Shown in pieces: positions 39,566-51,244 of a stretch of 64,000 nucleotides of DNA; the first letter of the stretch is position 1, and each line of letters opens with the position of its first letter. The stretch comes from Aradus depressus. Lineage: Eukaryota; Arthropoda; Insecta; Hemiptera; Aradidae. The position numbers and the translations under genes are program-made. Location: NCBI GenBank assembly GCA_963662175.1, contig OY759225.1, positions 12,331,601-12,395,600 of the forward strand, in the 5' to 3' direction. The notes beneath the pieces are model-generated. The model saw only the letters and a list, made by a program, of their open reading frames with translations, searched no databases and was not told the origin of the DNA.

Positions 39566-40925
39566 TAACGCCCCTTCAATAAGAGCTCTGATCCCTACGA
39601 CAATATGAAGGGCATTATGTTATTATACTCCTATGGACCTCTTTCAATAAGAGCTTTGTGCCCTACGACAATATGAAGGGCATTATGTTATTATACTCCT
39701 ATGGACCCCTTTCAATAAGAGCTTTGTTCCCTACGACAATATGAAGGGCATTATGTTATTATACTCCTATGGACCCCTTTCATTAAGAGCTATGCTCCCT
39801 ACGACAATATGAAAGGCATTATGTTATTATACTCCTATGGACCCCTTTCAATAAGAGCTTTGTTCCCTACGACAATATGAAGGGCATTATGTTATTATAC
39901 TCCTATGGACCCCTTTCAATAAGAGCTTTGATCCCTACGACAATATGAAGGGCATTATGTTATTATACTCCTATGGACCCCTTTCAATAAGAGCTTTGAT
40001 CCCTACGACAATATGAAGGGCATTATGTTATTATACTCCTATGGACCCCTTTCAATAAGAGCTTTGATCCCTACGACAATATGAAGGGCATTATGTTATT
40101 ATACTCCTATGGACCCCTTTCAATAAGAGCTCTGATCCCTACGACAATATGAAGGGCATTATGTTATTATACTCCTATGGACCTCTTTCAATAAGAGCTT
40201 TGTGCCCTACGACAATATGAAGGGCATTATGTTATTATACTCCTATGGACCCCTTTCAATAAGAGCTTTGTTCCCTACGACAATATGAAGGGCATTATGT
40301 TATTATACTCCTATGGACCCCTTTCATTAAGAGCTATGCTCCCTACGACAATATGAAAGGCATTATGTTATTATACTCCTATGGACCCCTTTCAATAAGA
40401 GCTTTGTTCCCTACGACAATATGAAGGGCATTATGTTATTATACTCCTATGGACCCCTTTCAATAAGAGCTTTGATTCCTACGACAATATGAAGGGCATT
40501 ATGTTATTATACTCCTATGGACCCCTTTCAATAAGAGCTTTGATCCCTACGACAATATGAAGGGCATTATGTTATTATACTCCTATGGACCCCTTTCAAT
40601 AAGAGCTTTGATCCCTACGACAATATGAAGGGCATTATGTTATTATACTCCTATGGACCCCTTTCAATAAGAGCTTTGATCCCTACGACAATATGAAGGG
40701 CATTATGTTATTATACTCCTATGGACCCCTTTCAATAAGAGCTTTGATCCCTACGACAATATGAAGGGCATTATGTTATTATACTCCTATGGACCCCTTT
40801 CAATAAGAGCTTTGATCCCTACGACAATATGAAGGGCATTATGTTATTATACTCCTATGGACCCCTTTCAATAAGAACTTTGATCCCTACGACAATATGA
40901 AGGGCATTATGTTATTATACTCCCT
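39566..40925. repeat. 68-bp satellite array with 8-unit higher-order structure
   Basis: About 20 tandem units of 68 bp (TTTCAATAAGAGCTTTGATC, CCTACGACAATATGAAGGGC, ATTATGTTATTATACTCCTA, TGGACCCC). Variant units (CTCTGATC, TTGTGCCC, TTGTTCCC, ATTAAGAGCTATGCTCCC) recur in the same order, and AAGAGCTCTG at 39581 recurs at 40125, a period of 544 bp = 8 x 68. Confidence 0.95.
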
Positions 40926-41540
40926 TCAATAATATACATTTTTTAGAAATTTTCTTCAAATTTATGAAAGGGCATTTTCCATTGCTGTCTGTCTTAACGA
41001 AGATAACTTTTTAATTGGATTAGTGACCAACTTGTTGAAAGGTTCTTTTCAAATAAAATTGAAAACTTGGTTGATTCATTGAAATGATTTATTTGATTTT
41101 ACAATCATTCATTAATTGAGGGAAAGTTTGTTAGCGAATTGTAAAGTTGGCGGTTCTAAGGACCTAAAGCAGAGGCACAATAGATGTGAAATGAAATGAA
41201 AAGAAATTTTATTCTGGGACCGAGGTCTGCTAAGAATAAATACATATAGAGTCAAAGAGAAAAGAAACAATGAAATAAAGTGTCAGTATGACGTACAAAG
41301 AAATAAATACAAAAATAAATAAATGGTACAAGAACGTAAAATGAAGAAGACAGTCTTCGTGTATAAGTCTAGACTTTTTCATGTTACCTTCAAAAATGGC
41401 ATCCCTTGTTTGGCATCCCTTTTCTTTAATTTTAACCAAAATTTTGTGATTCCTGGCTGTTTTGAGGAATTTTGTACAATCATTAAATTCAAAATAATTT
41501 GAAATAGACTTTTGAAAAATAATGTAAGGAAGACATCGGT
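40926..41540. other. Intron sequence, nothing recognised
   Basis: A minus-strand frame of 106 codons (41230-41550) has a hydrophobic C-terminus but no recognisable family, and is not called. Confidence 0.4.
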
Positions 41541-42400
41541 GAATCACCATGTACTTCCCCAGAACGAATTAATTATTACTTAGCTGTTTGCTACCTTTTC
41601 AAAACTCTTCGACCATAGTAGTCAATGGTTGACTTACATAGAGACTCCTAAATCCTCATATTAAATGTTGTGTCGATAAATTCATTACATCGGTAGTTAT
41701 TACGGTTTTTCAATTGAGCCTCTACCTTAAATCTTTCTTTCTCTTCTGCCGGTTCCTCTGAAAATTAATAAGTGTCAATCCTTAGGGGATCTTGAATTCA
41801 CATATGAATTTTTTTTTTGTATGCATCAAAAGCAGTAGCTGAAATAAAAAATATATATGTATATCAGAGAATTTCAACATGGCAACACTTCTATTTATGT
41901 AAATAAATTACTAGGTAGCCTGAGGTGAAAAAACGTGAGCACGTCTTCCTTCGGATAGGACGTTAAGCTCGGGACCGCTCCCCTGAACCCCCCTTCCCTT
42001 CGGCCTATTTCGCTGAAGTTTAACAGATATTATTGTCCTAATGAGATTTTCACTTCAAATATGAAATTTCATATCGATATATTGATTATATTGACAGTTA
42101 CTGGGTTTTTGAATTGAGTCCCTTCGGCCGATTCTCCTGAAAATAAGGAAATATCGTCCTTATAGACTTTTGAATTTACATATGAAATTTTGTGTTGTAT
42201 TTATTACGACGCTTCCCCCACCAATCCACCCCTCTTCCCTTTAGTTGATTTTGTTGAAAATTAGTAGGTGTTCTCCTTAGAGGGTTCCTCTAACCCACAT
42301 ACAGAATTTCTTTTTTTTTTTTTAATTCCAAAGTTCTGAAAATATGAAGTTCTATTGAAAATTCCTCGTCGAATTTCTGATTGATTACATACTTTTCCTT
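41541..42400. repeat. Copies of the unclassified intron repeat, with a SINE-A fragment
   Basis: TAAATGTTGTGTCGATAAAT and TACATCGGTAGTTATTACGG blocks repeat several times. A SINE-A fragment (CTTCCTTCGGATAGGACGTT) lies at about 41915-41980. Confidence 0.6.
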
Positions 42401-42896
42401 TTTTTATTTCAGTGTACATGATTTTTTTTTTGGAAATATAAGAAATCAAATAGTTGTTTTGAATTGTCAAGAGTCATAATGTAGCAATGTTTATAGCGAA
42501 AAAATGAATAAATTCCAGTCCTCATTTATATAAGGAATGATAAATTACTTTTTCATTCATGAGTCAACGCATTAGTGTATGTCTAGAAAATGGCATTCCT
42601 TTCATTGTGAGTTGTCATCCAAATTTCTGCAATGATTCATTCTGTAAAAAAATATATATATTCTTACTTTTTTCGTTTCCAACTTGACTGATCCATACTT
42701 ATTGTGACGGACTTCATTACTTCTTTGACTACTTGAGACTTAAAAAATATTTCGCACTACAATGAGTAACTTCTTATTCACTATTATCAAATAGTATACG
42801 CTTAATGACCCGTCTAGTTAAAAAAAGAAAAATTGACGAATTCAAAATGTGAGGTGAAAATACACGAAAGTTGAAAAGGAACAACATTACTTACAT
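42401..42896. other. Intron sequence, nothing recognised
   Basis: No supported feature. Confidence 0.4.
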
Positions 42897-42899
42897 TTA

Positions 42900-43862
42900 G
42901 GCCAACCTCATACATTAGGCAATTCCGAAGAGACGCGATTGATACTCAAGTATCTTGAGGGTATCTTAGAAGTCACTTCCTATGTTGAGTGAGGAGACAC
43001 AAACGGCTCCACTCCCAGGGGATGCGTATCCTACCAGTCTCACGCTACCTGACAGGAAGGTCGCCCGTCCGTTCAGTCTCCTGCGTCGCGTTTTGGAATG
43101 GCTGGTGAACATGTGTTAAATATAAAATTTGTGGGCGGAATTGAAAAACGCCCTGAACTGTACAATTTTAATTGGCTTATGCCAACCTCACATTAGGCAA
43201 TTCCGAAGCGACGCGACTGATACTCAAGTATCAGCCATTTGAGTTGCCTGTGGGTAAGATACCCGTAGGCAACTTTTCTCCTCACATTGAGGATACTGTG
43301 CAGCGACTAGGATCTCTTCAGTCTCCATCTAGCCGTGGCGAGAAGTTGAGTTGTTCACCGTGGTGTCAAGTGAAGATTCTTCAAGTGATGAAGATGTCGT
43401 TGTGTCTTATTATTATTATTATTATAGAAAAAGGAAAATCCCGAAGATTATGGCGCCATCCTTACATCGAAATGAATGTAAACTATTTGTTGGTGCTAAA
43501 GAGCTGGAAAAGTCGGATTCCAAGTTCGTAGCATTCTACCGAATGAGGGAAGAATCATTCCTACACTTGATTGGCATTGTTTTTCCATCCATAAGACAGA
43601 GGAACACACAAATGCGGGAATGTGTGAGTGCAGAAGAGTGTGTTCACTAGCCATTGCGAGGCGACGCAGGATACTCAAGGGACGGGCGACCTTCCTAGCA
43701 GGTCGCTTGAGACTGGTAGGATACGGGTAGAATACGCGTCTCCTGGGAGTGGCGTCGTTTGTGTCTCCCCACCACTCAACATAGGAAGTGACTTCTAAGA
43801 TACCCTCAAGATACTTGAGTATCAGTCGCGTCGCTTCGGAATTGCCTAATGTGATGTTGGCC
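42900..43862 (+). mobile_element. PIF/Harbinger-like element with long TIRs
   Basis: Starts GGCCAACCTC and ends GTTGGCC, with inverted arms of about 200 bp (42900-43095 and 43659-43862). It is flanked by the 3-bp duplication TTA (42897-42899, 43863-43865), the usual Harbinger TWA target. An additional copy of the terminal 50 bp in left-end orientation lies inside at about 43178-43230, and an internal transposase fragment follows. Confidence 0.85.
43430..43650 (+). pseudogene. Harbinger transposase N-terminal fragment
   Basis: In the frame ending at 43650, FVGAKELEKSDSKFVAFYRM, then REESFLHLI and RQRNTQMRECVSAEE match the conserved N-terminal region of HARBI1-type nucleases (FRMS.ESF..LL...I...DT.MR..IS.EERL). 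The catalytic DDE part is absent, so mobility would depend on a relative elsewhere. Confidence 0.75.
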
Positions 43863-43865
43863 TTA

Positions 43866-44470
43866 GTATTCCAGGAAGGACGTTGTGGAGAAGGGATGGA
43901 TTGAAGTTGGGAAGCAAATGAACATGTTTGAAAATTTAATAAATTTAGAAGGATTTTGGATTGAAAAGATTGGATGTGCTGGAGATTGGATTTGTATAAT
44001 GAGGTTCACTTGGCCGGGTTTCGAGCTTGTGATCATGAGCTCACACTGTCGAATGTTTTCGGAAAGAGAGCGAAAGTGAAGATGTTTTTTCATGTTATTT
44101 CGGAGTATATGTTTTGAAAATTTATATAACAAAAAATTATAAGTAGTTGTTGTTGGTTGTTACAGAGCTCATTGAAAGTATCTCTACGCTCTGAATAGCC
44201 AAAGTTAGTGGCTACTGTTGAGGAAGGGAACAAAGAAGACCTATAAGTCCTGGAGTCAGACGGAGACAGGGCGGCCTCGATACCAATCTAAAGTTGAGAG
44301 GAAACTTGGAGCAACCAGTCAGTTTCACATAGGTCTGCGTCCTCAACCCCATTCGTAACGAGTTTAGTCAACTCCATTTTAAAGTTCACATCTTCATTAT
44401 CATATCTACATTTATATTTTATACCAGTGGAGAGGCGCGGGTCGAAAAGTCGTCAGTGAAGCTGAATCAA
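43866..44470. other. Intron sequence, nothing recognised
   Basis: No gene supported. Short overlapping frames on both strands look like chance. Confidence 0.4.
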
Positions 44471-44578
44471 TATACTTACGTACTTCTACAAACGAATTAA
44501 ACAAGTATGTTTTCGCTCTGCCTTTCGAAACCAATCTACCGTTTAGTTTAAAAATCATGATTTTTCGTACTAAATTTT

Positions 44579-44815
44579 GTGTCGATTTGCAACACTCGAC
44601 TCCGCTCAAATTGCATCAAAATCTTGTACGCATCACTATTACAAACACTACTAACATACGCTTGCCCAATATGGTTCAGTGCAAGCAAAACAGTAAAACG
44701 AATATTACAATCATTTCAAAACAAAACCCTCCGCATAGGTCTCAACGCACCGTGGTTCGTGAGAGGCAGTATAATTCATATAGAGCTGGACACAGTGTCA
44801 CCAGACGTACGATAA
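44579..44815 (+). pseudogene. Jockey-like RT C-terminal fragment
   Basis: KILYASLLQTLLTYACPIWF and ILQSFQNKTLRIGLNAPWFV match the thumb/C-terminal tail of Jockey-type RTs (LLRP.LTY..PIW...K..N...LQ..QNK.LR). It joins the unclassified repeat on the left and GTACGAT-rich repeats on the right. Confidence 0.7.
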
Positions 44816-45420
44816 TTATCGTACATGTACGATAATTCAAGCAAAATTAGGAAAATGTACGATGTACGATTATCGTACAATTTTTGTACGATAATAACAA
44901 AAAAAGTACGATATTGTACGATAAAAAATAAAAATTTTTACTTTATTCAAATTCAATCCATTACAAAATTTCCCGCTTATTTTATGTAACTGTAGGTCTC
45001 TATATGCAGCGATAGATCGATGTTCAGAGTATCGATTCAACACTATCTTCATGGTTATGCTTTTGAATAGTTTCTAAAACTGTTACAGCTAATAAAGCGT
45101 TCGATACTTCTCAATATCGATTATCCATAAAAATTTAATGAAATTCGACAAAGAGACTTTACATTGTTCCGTTGATTCAACATTTAATTTAATTCTTAGT
45201 CTAAGAAAAAATAATAAATATTGGAGGGTAGGGTTTAATAAAAAGAAATTGAAACCATAATTATAACCCAAAATAGGAGGTATTATGATTCGGAAATTCA
45301 GGATATTGGTAACAAAAAACATTTTTAAGTGAACTATCTATCACCCCTAAAATTAAATTTCGGCAAATTTGAGTATTTTTAGAGGAAGGCTAAAAATGCA
45401 CAGATACTAAATTTTATTCA
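44816..45420. other. GTACGATAAT-rich segment and AT-rich sequence
   Basis: Between 44805 and 44925 the motif GTACGAT/ATCGTAC occurs about ten times in both orientations, an unusual cluster that may be the end of a further hAT-like element. Nothing else recognised to 45420. Confidence 0.45.
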
Positions 45421-45539
45421 AATCGGATAAAGTTTTCTACAAGAAATTTTGAAGGAGCATAATTTTTATTCCAAGGTTTCAATGCTAATAATTTCGTTAT
45501 CTACCCTTCGTCTAGACCTTCCTCAATTTATATATTATA

Positions 45540-46308
45540 TCCAGACGACGACACCTATTGTTTTTCAGCCAAATCGACCGAACGCAAGAGGGAGAGTAGG
45601 GGAGAGGCTTAACTCAAAAACTCTAATAACTGCTGTTGTAATGAATGTATCGACACAAAATTGTATATGTGAATTCAAAACACCATAATGACCACGCAAA
45701 AGGGAGTTTGGAGATGAAGCGAAAAATTAATTGATTAATTCATTCTTATGATTCACCGAAATTTTTTTTATTCTATCTGTGGTGCATAAGTCCTTTCCCA
45801 AGGGCAGAAGTCACTTCTTAAATATGTATCAAGGCGTAAAAGACGTGACTGAAGCCCCGGGGGAAGCTGCCAAGCACTAAACTAATTTTAAAATTCTGCG
45901 TATCTCGTGGCAGTACGAATAGAATTATTAATATGGTCTCTATGAAAAGTTCAGGACCAAGAAAATGGTTCCTTCTTTCGTGAACGTGTTGAAAATGTTT
46001 ACAAAATTGTACCTGGAGGTTCCTCAAATTTACAGTTTTAAAGAGACTGGTATTGTTAGACCGAACACAACACTGGCGTTGACTCTGTAGTAGGATATTT
46101 TTGGAAATGTCGGATTTTCGATATATCGATATTTTCGAAAATTATTATCGGGCTTTGATAAATCAATAAAAAATTCAATATTCCGATATATCGGCCATTA
46201 AAAAAAAAAAATTATGGGATAATTTTTATAAAAAATTACACAGTATTTTAATTAAATACATATATTGATTAAGTAAACAAATCAAAATACGATACACTAA
46301 ACATTAAT
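45540..46308. repeat. Unclassified repeat copy and uncharacterised sequence
   Basis: TTTTCAGCCAAATCGACCGA and AACTGCTGTTGTAATGAATG blocks mark the repeat to about 45770. The rest shows only a TATCGATA-rich stretch near 46120-46200. Confidence 0.5.
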
Positions 46309-46571
46309 AATTGAGTGGTTGACGCGAAAAAGGTTCTAAGCGCCACTTTAGTCGAAAATGAGATTTCTGTGGAATAAGGTTCTATAGGCCTCTAGGGACT
46401 GTGTAGGGAAGTTTTTTTTTGCCGTTACAGCAGCAGTTGGTAGTATTGAGCCCACGTCAGCGTTGAGCCTCATGGAAGAAGGTTCTAACAGCCACCAGTA
46501 GTTCTCAACATGGCAGCGGAAGGAAGTGTTATTTTGGCGTTTAGAACCTTTTTCGCGTCAACCACTCAATT
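46309..46571. mobile_element. MITE with 30-bp TIRs
   Basis: The left end AATTGAGTGGTTGACGCGAA is inverted at the right end, with pairing to about 30 bp (…AAAGGTTCTAA). AAT flanks both sides. Non-coding, 263 bp. Confidence 0.85.
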
Positions 46572-46582
46572 AATGACGAGGT

Positions 46583-46912
46583 TTTATGACTCATGCCCGG
46601 GCTTTAACTACGAGGTCATATCGCCTACTACCAGAGCGCTCCTTCATCACTCTGGTACACATGAGCCCGACTGTACTATGGGAGTCCTAAATTTTGCCTA
46701 CCCTAGATTTTCATTCATCTAGGGGTCTTTAACGAGTACCTGACATCGCACAGGCTCGGGACCATCGTCTTTAACGTCCCATTCGAAGGACGGCATGCTT
46801 AAGTTTATTTTAGCTCCCAGATAAAATAAACTAATGACCTTGGTCGGGTTTGGAATCCACGTTCTTGAGCTCAGAAGGCAAGCACGCATACCACTGAGCT
46901 CCCGGCGCCCTC
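46583..46912 (-). repeat. SINE-A copy, near full length, reverse orientation
   Basis: From the ATGACTCATGCCCGGGC tail to the inverted head ending GAGCTCCCGGCGCCC at about 46911. It inserted just beside the MITE. Confidence 0.85.
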
Positions 46913-47785
46913 TTTGTATGTATATATGGACCACAGTTTGTATAATGCTCACAATAATTTTTAAAACAAATTCTAAAGCTTTTATTGAAAAAAAAAAATA
47001 TATATAAATGTTCGGTGAGGGAAGAGCAGACAAACAGACAGACAGAATTAAACACATTTCCTGCACTGACAGATGGAGAAATATTACGGACTAGGGTGGG
47101 ACAGGCTCTGGGATTGTGTCGGATTTATTTTCTTTTTTTCTTTCTTTCTATGTTTTTCTTCTTCTTTTTACTGTTTCCACTGAAATGAAAAATATTGTTC
47201 TGGAAAACTTTAACATTTTCTCTGATAGATCAAGCAATACAACGTTGAACCCTTCCGAAGGTAAATGTTCAAATGATCAATTTTATTAAAATGTTTGTTA
47301 CTTTTGGATTGTGAGCTTCTAATTCGTATATACAATCTACCAACTGCACAGAGTTATTGACTATGCAGCGTATGCATCTACGCAGCCGGGGCATTCCAGG
47401 AGCGATTTTGGTTATGCCATGTTGGCAGAGGTCCTACGTTTTGGGAAGGCTGGTTTATAAGATAAGAATTTAGAAGAAAGAACATTATGACCTTGAGTTG
47501 GGAGAGCGGAAACTTACATAGGTGATTGAGTGGGGGCTCTCTGGTTACTTCTTGAAAAGCCCAATTAAGCGCCCTCAATGAATTTCTTGGGAGGGGGTTC
47601 TGGAAGGAGTGAGGTGTCTTCGAGGACTTTTTTTTGGGAGGGGAGTGAGGTGATGGGGTGTTATTGCTAGACTTTGTCTATGCATACGGGTGATGTCAAA
47701 GATTGCTAGTCTTTCTCTGTGTGGAGTGGCTAGAGCTGGGGACATTGAGGTTGGGTACATTGCTGTACTTTGTATATACATTGCT
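46913..47785. other. Intron sequence, nothing recognised
   Basis: No supported gene; two poly-A/T-rich runs only. Confidence 0.4.
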
Positions 47786-48705
47786 AGACTTTCTCCATGT
47801 GGACTAAACGTTGTCTATGCATACGGATGACGCCAGATATTGCTAGACTTTCTCCATGTGGAGCAGTTGCTATAAATTGTCTATGGATACGGGTGACGTC
47901 AGATATTGCTGTACTTTCTCCATGTGGAGCAGTTGCTGCACTTTCTCCATTGTGTGTGACGTCACAGATTGCTGTTACTTTGTCTATGCATACGGATGAC
48001 GTCATATATTGCTAGACTTTCTCCACGTGGAGCAGTTGCTATACTTTGCCTATGCATACGGATGACGTCATATATTGCTAGACTTTCTTCATGTGGAACA
48101 GTTGCTATACTTTGTCTATGCATACGGATGACGTCATATATTGCTAGACTTTCTCCATATGGAGCAATTGCTATACTTTGTCTATGCATACGGATGACGT
48201 CAGATATTGCTAGAATATCTTCATGTGGAGCAGTTGCTATACTTTGTCTATGCATACGGATGACGTCAGATATTGCTAGACTTTCTCCATGTGGAGCAGT
48301 TGCTATACTTTGTCTATGCATACGGATGACGTCAGATATTGCTAGAATATCTTCATGTGGAGCAGTTGCTATACTTTGTCTATGCATACGGATGACGTCA
48401 GATATTGCTAGACTTTCTCCATGTGGAGCAGTTGCTATACTTTGTCCTTGCATACGGATGACGTCAGATATTGCTAGACTTTCTCCATGTGGAGCAGTTG
48501 CTATACTTTGTCCTTGCATACGGATGACGTCAGATATTGCTAGACTTTCTCCATGTGGAGCAGTTGCTATACTTTGTCTTTGCATACGGATGACGTCAGA
48601 TATTGCTAGACTTTTACAATGTGGAGCAGTTGCTATACTTTGTCTATGCATACGGGTGAAGTCAGATATTGCTGTACTTTCTCCATTGTATGTGACGCCA
48701 CAAAG
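47786..48705. repeat. 66-bp tandem array, each unit with a TGACGTCA-like octamer
   Basis: About 14 units of 66 bp (ATTGCTAGACTTTCTCCATG, TGGAGCAGTTGCTATACTTT, GTCTATGCATACGGATGACG, TCAGAT). 66 is a multiple of three, so long open frames appear on both strands (47962-48754); these are by-products. Alternate units carry AATATCTTCATG in place of CTTTCTCCATG. Confidence 0.93.
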
Positions 48706-49150
48706 GTCACTGCTCCGGATCACGAGGCTTGCTCTGGCCTTTGATCTGGTCTAGCACGCCAGACTTCTTTATAACCTCTAATCCCATTCTCCTCTAAAAG
48801 TTGAATTTTTCTGACTTGGAGCGTATACAAAGCAATGTGAATAGAAAGATGATATAATCTTCGAAAGAGAGGACACAGTTGTATAGAATAAAGAAAGGGA
48901 TGGGGACTGGGAGAGGATAGCAGAAAGGGATTCGAAAGGGACCGTACGCTGTAAATCAGGGCATATCTAGTGTGGGGGATCTATTGTAGAAGGGATATAT
49001 CCATCACCAACTAAAATACCCAATCCTTATCCTACCCTATTCTACACTAACGCAGTCTATCTCATCCCTCCTCAACCAAATATATTCAAATCAATGTTCT
49101 TTTTTACTTCCCCATCTATACGAGGTATAGGTGAAGTTATGTAATCCGGC
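48706..49150. other. Intron sequence, nothing recognised
   Basis: No supported feature. Confidence 0.4.
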
Positions 49151-49154
49151 AAAA

Positions 49155-49390
49155 AATTGTTGCAGAATTTTCATGTTTTCCGATTTCTAGATTCAAAAAA
49201 CAAAATTCTCTGTCTGTGTGTCTATGAACACGACAACTCTCAATAGAAAGAATGTATTGACACGAAATTGTATATATATATGTGTCGATACATTCTTTCT
49301 ATTGAGAGTTGTGTTCATAGACACATACAGACGGAGAATTTTGTTTTCTGAATCTAGAGATCGGAAAACATGAAAATTCTGCATCAATTT
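49155..49390. mobile_element. Palindromic copy of the unclassified repeat
   Basis: The arms AAATTGTTGCAGAATTTTCA and its complement pair over about 105 bp around a (TA)n loop (49270-49282), with few mismatches. Confidence 0.8.
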
Positions 49391-49659
49391 TTTTCACAAA
49401 TTTGATACACAAGGAAATAAACATCGATTAAATTAAAATGAGTGTTATTGTAATAAAGAATCAATATTTTACACAAAATGTATTTATTTATTTATTTCAA
49501 AAGTAAATAAAATGTAAACAGGACTGAAACAAAGAAGTTATTTATAACTAAGAGGTGTAAACAATAGACCTAATTCTGCTGTAGGTGATATCTTGTGCTT
49601 TATCTAGACGTACACAAATATCAGTGATAAAATATATTGAATTTTTCTAAAAATTAATA

Positions 49660-49966
49660 ATGGAATATTTAACTATCCCGGAGAAAATTGAAATTATTTT
49701 CATTTATGGAGAAGCTCGTCGAAGCATAAAGAATGCTGTTGAATTGTATGCTGAACGTTTTCCCGATCGAAGGCCAATATCTACTTCGTCTTTTTATCGT
49801 GTTGTAAATCAATTTTCTGAAGATGGTTCTATTCAACCAAAAAAAAAAAAGAAAACGCAGAAACACGGTTACTGGAGAACAAAATGAAATTGCAGTTTTA
49901 GCCGCAGTTTCTATTGAGCCAAATGTTAGCTCTCGTACAATCAGTAAAAATTCATGTTTTTCAGGT
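49660..49966 (+). pseudogene. Transposon-derived DUF4817 helix-turn-helix protein, frameshifted
   Basis: ATG at 49660. The first about 60 residues (IPEKIEIIFIYGEARRSIKN, AVELYAERFPDRRPIS, SFYRVVNQF) form the DUF4817 helix-turn-helix domain found in insect transposon-encoded proteins. After an A10-type run near 49840 the reading continues in another frame (GEQNEIAVLAAVSIEPNVSS) before a stop at about 49964. The frameshift and loss of the rest mean it is dead. A pogo-like element inserted directly after it. Confidence 0.75.
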
Positions 49967-49984
49967 TAAATGAATCACCCGGTA

Positions 49985-50720
49985 CAGTAAAATCCGGTTA
50001 TAACTACATATATTCAAGGGACTAAGAAAAATACATCGTTATTTCCGGAACAAAACTGTTAAACCTACATACAAATGTATGGGCTTGTGAGTAAAAAAAA
50101 AAGTGTTTTACAATGATCATGACGAGAAAATTTAAATATTTTTATTTACTTTTTAAATTTTACTTACATACATTTGTAACTGTATACATAAATTATGTAT
50201 ACACATGATTACATATGTATTAATTTCCCACAAAAAAATCAGTTATTTTGTTTGCTTGCTTTTTTTTAAGTATACATTTTTGCTTACATGGTTATGAAGT
50301 TCCGAAGTCACGATCCCTGCGAAGGCAAAGGAAATACTAATCTGAAACTAGGAAAATACGCACTAGAAGGGAAGAAGGGAGTTCGAAGAAACGTCCACAA
50401 GGGGGAAATGGTATGTTCGGAAATGGAATGACTCATTGGGCTCGGAATGAGTAAACAGGAACCGTGTTTAAAACCCTTTTCTATAATGTTCGTATTTTTC
50501 ATCTGTTCAAAACTCATACTGTTTTACCCAATTATGTATATACATACATATTATATCGTTATAACCGGAATGAAAAAACAACTTTTTCTTGTTTAAGATC
50601 GTTTTATACGGAATAACATCGTTATATCCGGTTTTATTTATTCACTTTTAAATAGCAAACCAAACTAGATACGGGTTTTACATCGTTATATCCGGAAAAT
50701 CGTTATAAAAGATTTTACTG
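49985..50720. mobile_element. Pogo/Tc1-like non-autonomous element
   Basis: Inverted ends CAGTAAAATCCGGTTATAAC and GTTATAAAAGATTTTACTG, flanked by TA dinucleotides (49983-49984, 50721-50722). The interior repeats ATCGTTATA..CCGG motifs and has no transposase. A partial relative lies at 24012-24180. Confidence 0.82.
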
Positions 50721-50812
50721 TATATAGTTGTAAATACAAAATTAAAGTTAAAAAAAAAAAAGTTTGCTCTACAAATTTTACTCCAAAAGACTATTATGTA
50801 AGTCATAATATG

Positions 50813-50988
50813 AGGTCAAGATTCACCGACAATGCACTTTCCCAGCACGAATTAATCAATTAAGTTATAGCTTCTCCAAAATCAATCTACCGTTAGGCCG
50901 AAAAATGACGGTTGATTGATTTTGGAGAAGCTGTAAGTTAATTGATTAATTCGTGGTGTAAAAGTGCATTGTCGGTGAATCTTGACCT
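50813..50988. mobile_element. Palindromic copy of the unclassified repeat
   Basis: AGGTCAAGATTCACCGACAA is inverted at the right end. The arms are about 80 bp, with a short loop near 50900. Confidence 0.8.
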
Positions 50989-51244
50989 TCTTACGAAGGG
51001 GACAAGTGTATTTGGCAAGATAGTATTAGATAAACTAGGTTGACTAGGAAAATGTAAATGTGATTGTAGACTGGGAAATACGTGGGTTAGGTTAAGTTTG
51101 GCTCAGACAAGGGTGGGTCTGGAATATTCATGACTGGGTCATGAGCCAGGTTGCAGGGTCGAGCGTTGTTACCCCTGCCTTCGCTCTTCACCCTTTAAAG
51201 TCTTTGACTATACCCCTACAACTAACTATTATTACAAATTAAGC

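Noticed and set aside
39566..40925. Possible CRISPR array
   Set aside because: The units are directly adjacent with no unique spacers, in a eukaryotic intron; it is a satellite.
41230..41550. 106-codon minus-strand ORF
   Set aside because: No recognisable family, low-complexity hydrophobic end, flanked by repeats; chance frame in AT-rich DNA is more likely.
47962..48754. Long open frames on both strands (253 and 261 codons)
   Set aside because: They arise from a 66-bp tandem repeat whose length is divisible by three; the peptide is a 22-residue repeat in every frame.
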